Part shown: positions 40,566-47,532 of the stretch, in pieces
Position numbering within the stretch: position 1 is the stretch's first letter
How the letters are laid out: each line of letters starts with the position of its first letter
Origin: Pseudoflavonifractor sp. 60
Lineage (GTDB): Bacteria > Bacillota > Clostridia > Oscillospirales > Oscillospiraceae
Direction of reading: 5' to 3'
Length of the DNA: 47,532 nucleotides
Assembly: GCF_009911645.1 (NCBI RefSeq)
Contig: NZ_QWKI01000044.1
Coordinates: forward strand, 1-47,532
The notes under the pieces: generated by a model
Seen by the model: only the letters and a program-made list of their open reading frames with translations
The model's database searches: none
Told to the model about the DNA's origin: nothing
Translations under genes and position numbers: made by a program

Positions 40566-41189
40566 ATGGACCGAAAATTAAAGCGCTGGGAGCTGGCGCT
40601 GATGTTTGGCGTACTGGTGGCGGTGATTGCGGGCAGCTGGCTGGGACGGGAGCAGCAGGAGCTGGCAGACCATGTAATTCGTCTTCACGTCATCGCCAAC
40701 TCAGACAGCCGGGAGGACCAGGCGCTGAAGCTGGCGGTACGGGACCGGATTTTAGAGCAGGCGGAAACGCTGTATCCCGAGAACGCGACCCTGTCTCAGG
40801 CCCAGGCGGCGCTGGAGGGCCATTTGAACACCCTGGCCGCCGCAGGACGGGCGGTGGTAGAGGAGCAGGGCTGGGACTACCCCGTGTCCGCCAGCCTGGA
40901 GGAGTGTTGGTTCCCCACCAAGGAGTACGACGGCTTCGCCCTCCCTGCCGGGAACTACACCGCCCTCCGGGTCATTATCGGGGAGGGCAAGGGTCAAAAC
41001 TGGTGGTGCGTGGCCTTCCCTCCCCTGTGTCTGGGGGCCGCCAGCGAAACGGTGGACCAGGCTCTGGAGGCCGGTTACTTCACCCCGGAGCAGGGCGCTC
41101 TGGTCACCGGCGGCGGCGAGGGCTATGTCCTCAAGTTCAAGGCCATGGAGCTGCTGGGCGAAGTACAGAGCTTTTTTGCGAAAAAATGA
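40566..41189 (+). CDS. spoIIR: Stage II sporulation protein R
   Basis: A 207-residue protein. It has one N-terminal membrane/signal helix (WELALMFGVLVAVIAGSWL) and the SpoIIR core: VIRLHVIANSDSREDQALKLAVRD and NWWCVAFPPLCLG. SpoIIR is made in the forespore and triggers SpoIIGA to process pro-sigma-E. ATG 40566 has GGGAGG upstream. The gene marks the organism as a spore-former. A strong terminator follows. Confidence 0.94.
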   Translation: MDRKLKRWELALMFGVLVAVIAGSWLGREQQELADHVIRLHVIANSDSREDQALKLAVRDRILEQAETLYPENATLSQAQAALEGHLNTLAAAGRAVVEEQGWDYPVSASLEECWFPTKEYDGFALPAGNYTALRVIIGEGKGQNWWCVAFPPLCLGAASETVDQALEAGYFTPEQGALVTGGGEGYVLKFKAMELLGEVQSFFAKK

Positions 41190-41197
41190 GAGGCGTC

Positions 41198-41237
41198 TTG
41201 GGAGGGACTTCGTAAGGAAGTTCCTCCCAAACTTTTA
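41198..41237 (+). terminator. spoIIR terminator
   Basis: 14-bp stem (41198-41211 / 41217-41230) with one mismatch; the tail is ACTTTTA. It marks the likely end of the native chromosome before the mobile element. Confidence 0.75.
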
Positions 41238-41296
41238 TCAAGTCAACCGAATGTGATTGAATTGCAGGAAATATCAATCTATCGGAGGACTATATT

Positions 41297-41665
41297 ATGG
41301 AAAAGTCATTATTTGAGCAGATGGGTGGAACTTACTACCAGCAGGGCGATTATTTCTTGCCTAATCTCTCTGTTCCTGAAACTGTTCCCATCGGCATTTG
41401 GGGCCAACGGCATTTGCGCTACATAAAGAAGTACCGTCGAGCCATCTATACCGCTATGCTGTTATCAGGTAAGTTGGACACTTATCTTTCTGAAATTGAC
41501 TGGCAAGCCGACGATATGTTTTCTCAGTTGGTCAAACAGCTAACGGAGCAGGAGGGCATTACGGAGCAACTCAAAGCTACTGACCAGATAAAATGGGTAT
41601 GTCAGATGAACAATATTGTAGAACGAGTGATAGAAATCATAAATACCGAGCTAATCTACAAATAA
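41297..41665 (+). CDS. tnpV: TnpV family transposon-encoded protein
   Basis: A 122-residue protein with the TnpV signature (GIWGQRHLRYIKKYRRAIY, LLSGKLDTYL). Such proteins travel with Tn4451-type and other integrative elements of clostridia, and their role is unclear. GGAGG is before the ATG. It is the first gene after spoIIR and marks the left side of an integrated element. A terminator follows at 41673. Confidence 0.85.
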   Translation: MEKSLFEQMGGTYYQQGDYFLPNLSVPETVPIGIWGQRHLRYIKKYRRAIYTAMLLSGKLDTYLSEIDWQADDMFSQLVKQLTEQEGITEQLKATDQIKWVCQMNNIVERVIEIINTELIYK

Positions 41666-41672
41666 TAGAACT

Positions 41673-41708
41673 AAGGGGTGCAAGCAATGCTTGTACCCCT
41701 TGGCTTTA
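41673..41708 (+). terminator. tnpV terminator
   Basis: 13-bp stem AAGGGGTGCAAGC / GCTTGTACCCCTT (41673-41701, one wobble) with a 3-nt loop, followed by GGCTTT. Confidence 0.7.
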
Positions 41709-41730
41709 GTGATTTTTCAAAAGCTGTTCC

Positions 41731-42690
41731 CTACTGTATCTCTGTCAAAACTGTAATTATTTGATTTTCTAAATCTATCTGCTGATCGTGTGCCAACTTA
41801 GAAGAAATTCTTACAATTAATGTGCCAACCACAGTATGAGTGCCGCGATCCAACGATGTATTATCGAAAGAAGCAAGGTATGTATCCCGCGTTTGAGCCT
41901 CCTCAACCGTACCATATACCTCAATGGAGCCACCGCCGATTGTCCCAATGTCAATTACATTATATTTTTCTGGCTCAATGTCCCAGCCCCTTTTATCGAC
42001 CCGTTCATCAGAAAAATAGATACATCCAATATAGCCGCCAGGGGTTCCAAGATAGCCATTTGGATCATGATTTTTTGTTACCGCTGCAAGGCCGAGGATG
42101 GTGTCAAGCTCTTTTAATCGATCCATTACAAAGTCATCTGAAGGCGCTGTAACTTGCTTGAGCCCCTGAATACTATTTTGGAAAGCGATTTGATTTTCTT
42201 TTATCGTTTCAATAGAGACGGTATAATCAGGTGTGGTTGGCGTGTCAGGAAACGAAATCTTTATAAGCGCATCCTTTTCAGCAATAACAGTCTGTTCTAT
42301 TTCTTCCCGTTCTGATGTGGTCGCATCAACTGGAATAATCACTTCTTCTTTGAGTGGGAGCAAATCAGGAACGGTCATCATTCTGGCCATAGCTGTAGAG
42401 ATTGATTGTTCAAGGGCAATGGATGTTTGAGGATCAAATGGCAGTTCCCCAGAATTAAGAGCCAACGTTGCATCTGTAATAATTTCTTCTAAATATGTAT
42501 TTGCTCCTACTATAGCTGGAATTGCATCATTATGAGCAGCCACGGCCACATTGTATTGTGCAACTAAAGCATTATACTCAGCAACAACTGCTTCTACTGT
42601 GCTTTCACTACCCTCTACCCTGGAACTATTGCAGGCCACAACAATACAGGCCATAACGACCAAAAATATTGTAGCTGCGACTTTTTTCAT
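41731..42690 (-). CDS. Lipoprotein of unknown function (319 aa)
   Basis: A signal peptide with lipobox IVVAC (Cys20) indicates attachment to the outer face of the membrane. Residues about 30-180 are helical with coiled-coil character (VAEYNALVAQYNVAVAAHNDA). The C-terminal part has GYLGTPGGYIGCIYF and a beta-rich region. No family is recognised. GAGG lies 8 nt before the ATG. It is the last gene of the nuclease-toxin operon and might be an immunity or adhesion partner. Confidence 0.78.
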   Translation of the reverse strand: MKKVAATIFLVVMACIVVACNSSRVEGSESTVEAVVAEYNALVAQYNVAVAAHNDAIPAIVGANTYLEEIITDATLALNSGELPFDPQTSIALEQSISTAMARMMTVPDLLPLKEEVIIPVDATTSEREEIEQTVIAEKDALIKISFPDTPTTPDYTVSIETIKENQIAFQNSIQGLKQVTAPSDDFVMDRLKELDTILGLAAVTKNHDPNGYLGTPGGYIGCIYFSDERVDKRGWDIEPEKYNVIDIGTIGGGSIEVYGTVEEAQTRDTYLASFDNTSLDRGTHTVVGTLIVRISSKLAHDQQIDLENQIITVLTEIQ

Positions 42691-42715
42691 GGGAAGTTCC
42701 TCATTTCATTATCTA

Positions 42716-43255
42716 TCAATGTACGCCGTTTATAACATCTTCCGCTTCTTTTGAAAAATAGATTGTGTTTCGTGCATCGTAACGAGTATCAACTTGGTCA
42801 TCATATATGACCTCAAGCGTTACGCTGGATGCTCCATCAGGAGAATACTGAAAAATAACAATATCTTCCTCGGCTTCTTTGTCAGTCTGCGCTAAAAGAG
42901 AACGAGTATATTCTACAACGTTATCCTCTGTACCATCTACCAGAGTAGCTATGCCGTCAGAAATTTCAATGCCACAATCTCCCGAACAAGTAAATCTATA
43001 TGTAACTACAATTTCCGAATCAACTCCACTTTTTATATCCGTGACGGTAGTAGAGCCAATGCGAACATAGCAGTTTTTGTCGCCAGGAAACTCTTTTTGC
43101 TGATTTCCATAAGTCCAGTCACTATTGTCACCAGCTAAATAATAAATAGAAGTTTCGGTAGAGAATACCGGCGTTTTATCGCCGCAACTTGAAAGCGAAA
43201 AAGCTACAAATAGTGTAAAGATTGTCATGAAGCACGATTTAAACTTAAATGTCAT
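42716..43255 (-). CDS. Lipoprotein of unknown function (179 aa)
   Basis: The signal peptide ends in lipobox LSSC (Cys24). The mature part is predicted all-beta with two further Cys in TCSGDCG, perhaps a disulphide. It lies directly after the nuclease gene (24 bp) with GAGAGG before its ATG. The size, location and position just downstream of a toxin fit a surface-exposed immunity protein, but no immunity family is recognised. Confidence 0.75.
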   Translation of the reverse strand: MTFKFKSCFMTIFTLFVAFSLSSCGDKTPVFSTETSIYYLAGDNSDWTYGNQQKEFPGDKNCYVRIGSTTVTDIKSGVDSEIVVTYRFTCSGDCGIEISDGIATLVDGTEDNVVEYTRSLLAQTDKEAEEDIVIFQYSPDGASSVTLEVIYDDQVDTRYDARNTIYFSKEAEDVINGVH

Positions 43256-43279
43256 ATGAATTACCTCTCTTTTTCCATG

Positions 43280-44626
43280 TTAATTGAACAGTTTAACGAA
43301 ATCGGAAACGCCGTCAATAATATAGGACACATCCATCCTGCTGGGTCTGAATGAACTTCCATCATATAATAGTTGAATTGTTCCTTGAACCGCTTTCCCG
43401 TCTTTTAGTGACTCTGCCCACAGGTTTTCTACGGCAAGATATTCTGATTGGTTAAGCTTGGAACTCATCGGAACCAAATTTTCAATACCACCAGTACCAT
43501 TGAAACGATCTCCGATGATGTGTCCTCTTTGGTCGCCAATCTGTTGAAAGCCACGACCAATATCGTCAATAGATACGCCTAATGTTTTGCGTGCTTGGCC
43601 AACAGGCTTCATAGTTAACTTTTCAAACGAAACACTAATAATGCGCCCCAAGTCATCGGTCTGATACATATATCCGTTAATCTTGTAGATTGAGTTTGGA
43701 ACAAGGTCATCACCGATACGGTAAATCTTACCTGCTGCATCTGTCAAGCAACGAACAGCATCATCCCCAGACCCTCGCCAAAACGCAGAGTTTGCCTTGA
43801 GTGCAACTTTGGTAACATCAAGAATTTCATCTCCATTGGATTTGAAGAAACCAAGAATCCGGCCAGCATCATCTATAAGGGTTATTTGCTTCTCTGCTGT
43901 ACTATATAAAGCTTTTCCAATTATCTTGCCAGTTTTGTCCTTTACATTTCCAAAATTGTCTACAACGAGTTTGCCAAGTCCCTTAGATCGTAATGCTGTT
44001 GGAGTAACAATATTCTCAACAGCACCGGCTATCGCTCCCCACATATATCCTTCGGAAAATCCCTCTATTGCATACTTAGCTACTTTCGCTTTTGGTGCAT
44101 CTCCCTCGTCGCAGGTTAGGATGACCTTCATAGTAGCTTCAATGGCACCAGAAATTATCGCCTCCGCTGCAATACCTGCTGCTGACCCAAATACAAAGAA
44201 TGTCTTACCTCCCGTAGCGGTATTTATGGCACCAACAGCGATAACTACGCTTGTCCCTACCGCAAATTGAGAAATGACCTTTGGCCAGTCAATATCGTAG
44301 TCCACGATGTCTTCAGGAAGATACTGAAGGATATCCGTTTTACTATCCGGGGTTATGGTTATTTCAAAGATATACGATTGGCAAATGAACTGTTCGCCAA
44401 TAGTAACTTCATATATCCCATTCTCAAAAATCAAGTTTTCTGCAATGTATTTTGCTTGAATTTTATCTTCGCTAATAAAATCACCGGCGATGACATCTTG
44501 GTAAATTTTATCCTCCTCGATAAATGTACCTGGATCAACATCACTACCTGAATTGGAGCATCCAGTAAGACATTGCATACATAGCAATATTGCCAAAAAG
44601 AGAGACAAATATCGTTTTGGTGCCAT
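43280..44626 (-). CDS. Lipoprotein with C-terminal DNA/RNA non-specific endonuclease domain (polymorphic-toxin-like)
   Basis: A 448-residue protein. Signal peptide with lipobox LTGC (Cys23). A repeat-like region (EEDKIYQDVIAGDFISEDKI, about 30-75) follows, then a long Ala/Gly-rich hydrophobic region (about 105-165). After that comes a linker with GYMWGAIAGAVEN, a segment familiar from clostridial polymorphic toxins. The C-terminal about 95 residues have the endonuclease NS_2 motif DQRGHIIGDRF (His369) and GIENLVPM (metal-site Asn383). ATG 44626 has AAAGAGGTG upstream. A surface-anchored nuclease is unusual; release or delivery to other cells is inference. Confidence 0.82.
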   Translation of the reverse strand: MAPKRYLSLFLAILLCMQCLTGCSNSGSDVDPGTFIEEDKIYQDVIAGDFISEDKIQAKYIAENLIFENGIYEVTIGEQFICQSYIFEITITPDSKTDILQYLPEDIVDYDIDWPKVISQFAVGTSVVIAVGAINTATGGKTFFVFGSAAGIAAEAIISGAIEATMKVILTCDEGDAPKAKVAKYAIEGFSEGYMWGAIAGAVENIVTPTALRSKGLGKLVVDNFGNVKDKTGKIIGKALYSTAEKQITLIDDAGRILGFFKSNGDEILDVTKVALKANSAFWRGSGDDAVRCLTDAAGKIYRIGDDLVPNSIYKINGYMYQTDDLGRIISVSFEKLTMKPVGQARKTLGVSIDDIGRGFQQIGDQRGHIIGDRFNGTGGIENLVPMSSKLNQSEYLAVENLWAESLKDGKAVQGTIQLLYDGSSFRPSRMDVSYIIDGVSDFVKLFN

Positions 44627-44639
44627 AATTGCCACCTCT

Positions 44640-45014
44640 TTATTCCAGTATCAGTTTGGCATATTCTACGCCATCCTCGTAAAAGGTTTTGCAAAATATA
44701 TGTTTGCCGACAACAGACAAGAAATCCTTTATATAGTCTATTTTTCTACCACCTATCTCAATATAGCAGGTGGTAGAATCTGAAGTGTTTTTTTCAGGAT
44801 AAAAATCTGTAACATGAACTAAAAATTGTTCCAGCAAGTCTTCCAGCGGATACTGTGAAATGTCAGCTCCAGAGGTTCCCTCTCCTAATAAGGGCTCCTG
44901 TTCAAACGCAATACTGGTAACAAAAAGTTCACCCATTTGATAAATGTTGGGTGCTATTTTTGTATATGGATTAGTTTGATACTTTAGGGGCGTATACGGA
45001 ACAATATTTTTCAA
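44640..45014 (-). CDS. Unknown 124-aa protein heading the nuclease operon
   Basis: A soluble acidic protein with no signal peptide. The TTG start at 45014 is chosen because GGAGG lies 9 nt upstream; the ATG at 45041 has none. The sequence (YQTNPYTKIAPNIYQ, FLVHVTDFYPEKNT) matches nothing I know. Its stop merges into the ribosome site of the nuclease gene, so the two are coupled. As the only cytoplasmic protein of the operon it is the best candidate for cytoplasmic immunity or a chaperone. Confidence 0.72.
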   Translation of the reverse strand: MKNIVPYTPLKYQTNPYTKIAPNIYQMGELFVTSIAFEQEPLLGEGTSGADISQYPLEDLLEQFLVHVTDFYPEKNTSDSTTCYIEIGGRKIDYIKDFLSVVGKHIFCKTFYEDGVEYAKLILE

Positions 45015-45057
45015 GATTACTTTCCTCCAAAGAGAAATCATAAATTTATTTGTTCAG

Positions 45058-45086
45058 ATAATATCACATTACCTGTCGAAAGTAAA
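45058..45086 (-). promoter_or_regulatory. Promoter of the nuclease-lipoprotein operon
   Basis: On the minus strand TTTACT (45081-45086), 17 bp, TATTAT (45058-45063), about 45 bp before the TTG start. Confidence 0.55.
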
Positions 45087-45128
45087 GTACAGATGCCAAA
45101 AGGGTAGTCCTACCTATTGAATTGTGTG

Positions 45129-45158
45129 TTGACAAACATTAGTTCCATATGGTAAACT
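45129..45158 (+). promoter_or_regulatory. Promoter of a probable small RNA
   Basis: TTGACA (45129-45134), 18 bp, TAAACT (45153-45158). No coding region follows; a terminator lies 130 bp on. Confidence 0.7.
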
Positions 45159-45164
45159 GTACTC

Positions 45165-45300
45165 CCATGCAAGTGGGCCAACTTAATAACACATATAGCA
45201 CATCCCTTTTGGCGCTTGTAAAACAAGGCCGGTACATCAAACTCGCTTCAACGGAACGAAAATTCTGCTGGGGCTGGTTTTGATGTACCGGCTTCTTTTT
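45165..45300 (+). ncRNA. Probable small RNA or attenuated leader ending in a long hairpin
   Basis: A transcript of about 135 nt from the consensus-like promoter at 45129 would end at a perfect 14-bp stem GCCGGTACATCAAA (45228-45241) / TTTGATGTACCGGC (45279-45292) followed by TTCTTTTTT. The loop is 37 nt. It lies in the gap between the toxin operon and the mobilisation genes. It may be an independent sRNA or an attenuator for the mob genes. No Rfam-type family is recognised. Confidence 0.6.
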
Positions 45301-45323
45301 TGCTTTGACAACTGAATGACCGT

Positions 45324-45404
45324 CCGAATGGGATACTCCGCCATGACCTCCACCGGGGAGCGAGCGAGACAACGCCGCTGAACAGGGGCAGGAACGCCAT
45401 TCGG
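45324..45404. repeat. 8-bp inverted repeat with 65-bp spacing
   Basis: CCGAATGG (45324-45331) and CCATTCGG (45397-45404). Between them is GC-rich sequence without a supported gene. It may be part of the transfer-origin region. Confidence 0.4.
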
Positions 45405-45422
45405 GACAATCGGCAAAACAGT

Positions 45423-45623
45423 GTGACGGCAAAAATGACCTTATTTGCCGTCACTATTTCGCCCCGCCAATAGAAGTGATGCCAAAATTGCCGTCACTTA
45501 ATCGGCTTCAACCGAATCATGACGGCATTTTTGACGTCATGTGCCGTCACCTGTGCGTGGCATCATCCGTGATGCCACTTTTGTGCGGCCTATCTATAAG
45601 AATGGCATCACCTATGATGCCAT
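45423..45623. repeat. Array of TGSCRTCA palindromes upstream of the mobilisation genes
   Basis: Five consecutive dyads occur in 200 bp. They are GTGACGGCAAA (45423-45433) with its complement at 45444-45454; GTGATGCC / GCCGTCAC (45476-45497); TGACGGCA / TGCCGTCA (45520-45549, with TGACGTCA at 45532 inside); GTGGCATCA-tccg-TGATGCCAC (45557-45578); and ATGGCATCA-ccta-TGATGCCAT (45602-45623). All half-sites fit TG(C/G)C(G/A)TCA. This looks like a multi-site binding region for a relaxosome or regulatory protein. Confidence 0.75.
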
Positions 45624-45735
45624 AGCCCAGATATGGGACAGGCCAAACGTAACTGCGAAAAAATGTTCTCAGCATATTTCCTCAGAAAGAAGCCGAACCA
45701 GCCTGCTTTCCATGCCCCAGGAGTAGCAGAACTAC

Positions 45736-45810
45736 CCCTGTCCACAGGGATAGCGAGCATCGGATTTCGCCCCCCCACGGGGCAAAATCCATTCCCAGGG
45801 GAGACCCCTG
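45736..45810. other. oriT-like hairpin cluster
   Basis: Three adjacent hairpins: CCCTG-tcca-CAGGG (45736-45749); GGATTTCGCCCC / GGGGCAAAATCC (45762-45790, one mismatch); and CAGGGG-aga-CCCCTG (45796-45810). They sit about 50 bp upstream of the mobC-like gene, the usual place of oriT in MobC/relaxase modules. The nic site itself is not identified. Confidence 0.55.
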
Positions 45811-45856
45811 AATACCCCCTCCCACGGCGGAAATTTGACAGAATGGAGGAATTATT

Positions 45857-46147
45857 TTGAGTACCAACGACAAAAAAGTACGGCTGAAAATCCGACTGAC
45901 GGTCGAAGAAAAGACCAAGCTGGAGCATGACGCCGCCCTGTGCGGCCTGACCCAATCCGAATATCTCCGGCAGATTTGTTTGGGTAAGCGGCCCAAGCCC
46001 AAGCAACCCTCGGAGTTTTGGGAACTGCTGGACGCCTTGTATGAAATCCACGATAAGCTGGAACGCCTGACCGTCTACGGCCCGGAAGCGGCAGAAGAAT
46101 GTTCCCGGCTTGAAAAGCTCGTCCTGTTCTTACAGGAGGTGGCCTGA
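45857..46147 (+). CDS. MobC-like relaxosome accessory protein
   Basis: A 96-residue protein. The N-terminal ribbon-helix-helix-like part (KKVRLKIRLTVEEKTKLEHDA, then GLTQSEYLRQICLG) is typical of MobC/plasmid mobilisation proteins. A helical tail follows. The start is a TTG with GGAGG 7 nt upstream. It helps the relaxase bind and melt oriT. It is followed at once by the relaxase gene, whose ribosome site lies in its last codons. Confidence 0.85.
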   Translation: MSTNDKKVRLKIRLTVEEKTKLEHDAALCGLTQSEYLRQICLGKRPKPKQPSEFWELLDALYEIHDKLERLTVYGPEAAEECSRLEKLVLFLQEVA

Positions 46148-46148
46148 C

Positions 46149-47489
46149 GTGGCAACCACCAGCCTGTGTCACATCAAGGGCCGCCTCAGCGACCTGATCG
46201 CCTATGTGGAAAACCCTGAGAAAACCATCCCCAAGGGCACCGAGGACTTTTTCAATGTATTTTCGTACATCCAGAACCCACAAAAAACCGCAGATGGCTC
46301 CTTTGTCACCACTATCAACTGCTTGAAGCAAACAGCCCTACGTCAGATGATCCTGACCAAGCAGCGGTACGGCAAAGAGGACAAGTACATCGCGTGGCAC
46401 GGCTATCAGAGCTTCAAACCGGGGGAGGTCACCCCGGAGCGGTGCCATGAGATCGGCGTGAAGCTGGCACAGGATATGTGGGGTGACAGGTTCCAGGTCA
46501 TTGTCACCACCCACCTGGACAAAGGCCACCTGCACAATCATTTCTGTTTCAATTCAGTATCTTTCAGGGATGGCAAAAAGTATAACTACTCCAAAGCCGA
46601 GCAGCAGCGCCTCCGAGACACCTCAGACCGGCTTTGCCGGGAATATGGCCTGTCCGTCATTGAGCATGGGCGCAAGGCCCCCAGCCGCCCGGTCTGGCTG
46701 GACGAGCAGAGCGGCAAACCCACCCGCTACAATGTTTATCGGGCGGACGTGCGGGAAGCGGTCAACGGAAGCCGTACTGTGGAGATGATGGAGAAGTATC
46801 TCCGGCGCAAGGGCTATCTCACCGATTTCACGGGCAAACATTGGAAGATACGCCTGCCACAATACCAGCACTTCACCCGTCTGGACACCCTGGACGAGCG
46901 GTGGACGCCGGAAAATATCAGGCGCAGCCTGGGCGCACGAGCCAGCTTTGGGAATAAACGCCCCACCGTGAATTTCGCCCCGGAGCTGCCGGAGGAACTG
47001 CGGGTCTATGTTCCGTTCCAGCCCACAGGCCACGTTTACCGGCTGTTCCTCTATTGGGAATACCAGCTTGGCATTTTACCCAAGGGAACGGATTACAAGC
47101 CCACCAGCCCGTTTATGAAAGAGGAACTGCGAAAGCTGGATACGATCACCGCCCAGGTGGATTATTTGGCGAAAAACCGCATTGAAACGCTGGACGATCT
47201 TCTTTCAGCCCGTGAAACCATTCAAAGTGAATTGGACACGCTGATCGACCAGCGGACAAAGCTACAAAATAAGATACGCAGAGCGTCACCCGCTGAAAAG
47301 GAGCGGTTACGGGGCGAAAAACAAGCTATAACCGCTCAAATTTCTGCTTGCAGAAAGAAATTGAAGCTGAATACAGGCGTTGAGGAACGCTCCGCCAAAA
47401 TTCAAGACACGATGGACATGGTTTACACCAACGAGGAACAGCACCGCCAGATAGGACAGGAGAGAACGAGAGGAGCGAGAAGCAGATGA
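46149..47489 (+). CDS. Relaxase / mobilisation nuclease (MOB-P type)
   Basis: A 446-residue relaxase. The catalytic three-His motif is HLDKGHLHNHFCFNSVSF (about residue 120), preceded by AWHGYQSFKPGEVTP. The C-terminal third is coiled coil (LDTLIDQRTKLQNKIRRA). A GTG start is chosen because GGAGG lies 9 nt upstream, at the end of mobC. It would nick oriT and lead strand transfer. No conjugative pore genes are visible, so the element may be mobilizable only, or its transfer genes lie beyond the window. Confidence 0.9.
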   Translation: MATTSLCHIKGRLSDLIAYVENPEKTIPKGTEDFFNVFSYIQNPQKTADGSFVTTINCLKQTALRQMILTKQRYGKEDKYIAWHGYQSFKPGEVTPERCHEIGVKLAQDMWGDRFQVIVTTHLDKGHLHNHFCFNSVSFRDGKKYNYSKAEQQRLRDTSDRLCREYGLSVIEHGRKAPSRPVWLDEQSGKPTRYNVYRADVREAVNGSRTVEMMEKYLRRKGYLTDFTGKHWKIRLPQYQHFTRLDTLDERWTPENIRRSLGARASFGNKRPTVNFAPELPEELRVYVPFQPTGHVYRLFLYWEYQLGILPKGTDYKPTSPFMKEELRKLDTITAQVDYLAKNRIETLDDLLSARETIQSELDTLIDQRTKLQNKIRRASPAEKERLRGEKQAITAQISACRKKLKLNTGVEERSAKIQDTMDMVYTNEEQHRQIGQERTRGARSR

Positions 47490-47532
47490 ATATTATCAAG
47501 TTGGAATTGACCGAGCAGGAAGCGAAAATCTA
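47486..47532 (+). CDS. Start of a further mobile-element gene, partial
   Basis: An ATG overlapping the relaxase stop (ATGA) opens a frame to the window edge: MNIIKLELTEQEAKI. It is too short to identify; the coupling makes it a likely accessory gene of the mobilisation operon. Confidence 0.5.
   Translation, partial: MNIIKLELTEQEAKI

Noticed and set aside
45317..45382. 21-codon ATG frame after the 45300 terminator, a possible leader peptide
   Set aside because: No ribosome binding site and no promoter between the terminator and the ATG.
45423..45623. Possible CRISPR array
   Set aside because: Repeats are short palindromes at irregular spacing without uniform spacers; no cas genes are in the window.
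45541..45726. 62-codon frame within the palindrome array
   Set aside because: No ribosome site, and it is made largely of the palindromic repeats; more likely transfer-origin DNA.

Overview
The window is a chromosomal stretch of a high-GC, spore-forming, anaerobic gut-type Firmicute, most like the Oscillospiraceae (Flavonifractor / Pseudoflavonifractor / Lawsonibacter group). This assignment is an inference from gene content: SpoIIR, a SpoVB-like flippase, a crotonase of the butyrate type, DUF4317, a leucine T-box, Firmicute-style AGGAGG ribosome binding sites and sigma-A promoters with 17-18 bp spacers. No rRNA, tRNA or CRISPR array was seen.

Region 1 (1-9.0 kb) is a carbon-metabolism island. 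It holds a thiamine-diphosphate enzyme running off the left edge, a double zinc-ribbon protein, a LysR regulator and a split transketolase. Three promoters around the LysR gene (1489-1556 minus, 1672-1738 plus, 3150-3217 plus) share the same architecture: a 19-bp T-N11-A dyad, 18-19 bp, then TTGGAC-N18-TAtggT-like. This looks like one local regulon. A methyltransferase, two TIM-barrel sugar isomerase-like proteins and a single-Cys racemase-fold protein follow. Facing them is a LysR-type effector domain that has its own promoter but no DNA-binding domain.

Region 2 (9.2-17.5 kb) has a metallophosphatase, a DUF2156 protein, a SpoVB/MATE-like flippase, a crotonase, a GH13 glucosidase and a MATE exporter. 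Between the flippase and the crotonase are two tandem copies of a type I toxin-antitoxin locus. Each has a 25-28 aa holin-like toxin and a convergent antisense RNA.

Region 3 (17.6-28.7 kb) has a six-gene orphan phage tail-fibre/holin module, YigZ, a sucrose/fructan pair (GH32 plus fructokinase), an unusual HPr paralogue, DUF4317, a GNAT enzyme and HflX. It also has a small AT-richer divergent XRE switch and a flavin reductase.

Region 4 (28.7-41.2 kb) is mostly housekeeping: rpmE (with a gene remnant upstream), a leucine-type T-box operon (zinc-ribbon protein plus leuA), and rpsB-tsf. A long plus-strand operon follows (Lrp regulator, aminotransferase, ThrH, DUF1015, ispE), then a DUF697 GTPase pair and spoIIR behind an attenuator-like hairpin.

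Region 5 (41.3 kb to the end) is the left part of an integrated mobilizable element. It has TnpV, a lower-GC operon with a lipoprotein-anchored endonuclease toxin and two further lipoproteins, a probable small RNA, and a dense array of TGSCRTCA palindromes. It ends with oriT-like hairpins, a MobC-like accessory protein and a relaxase. The surface-anchored nuclease operon and the palindrome array are the best candidates for undescribed biology.
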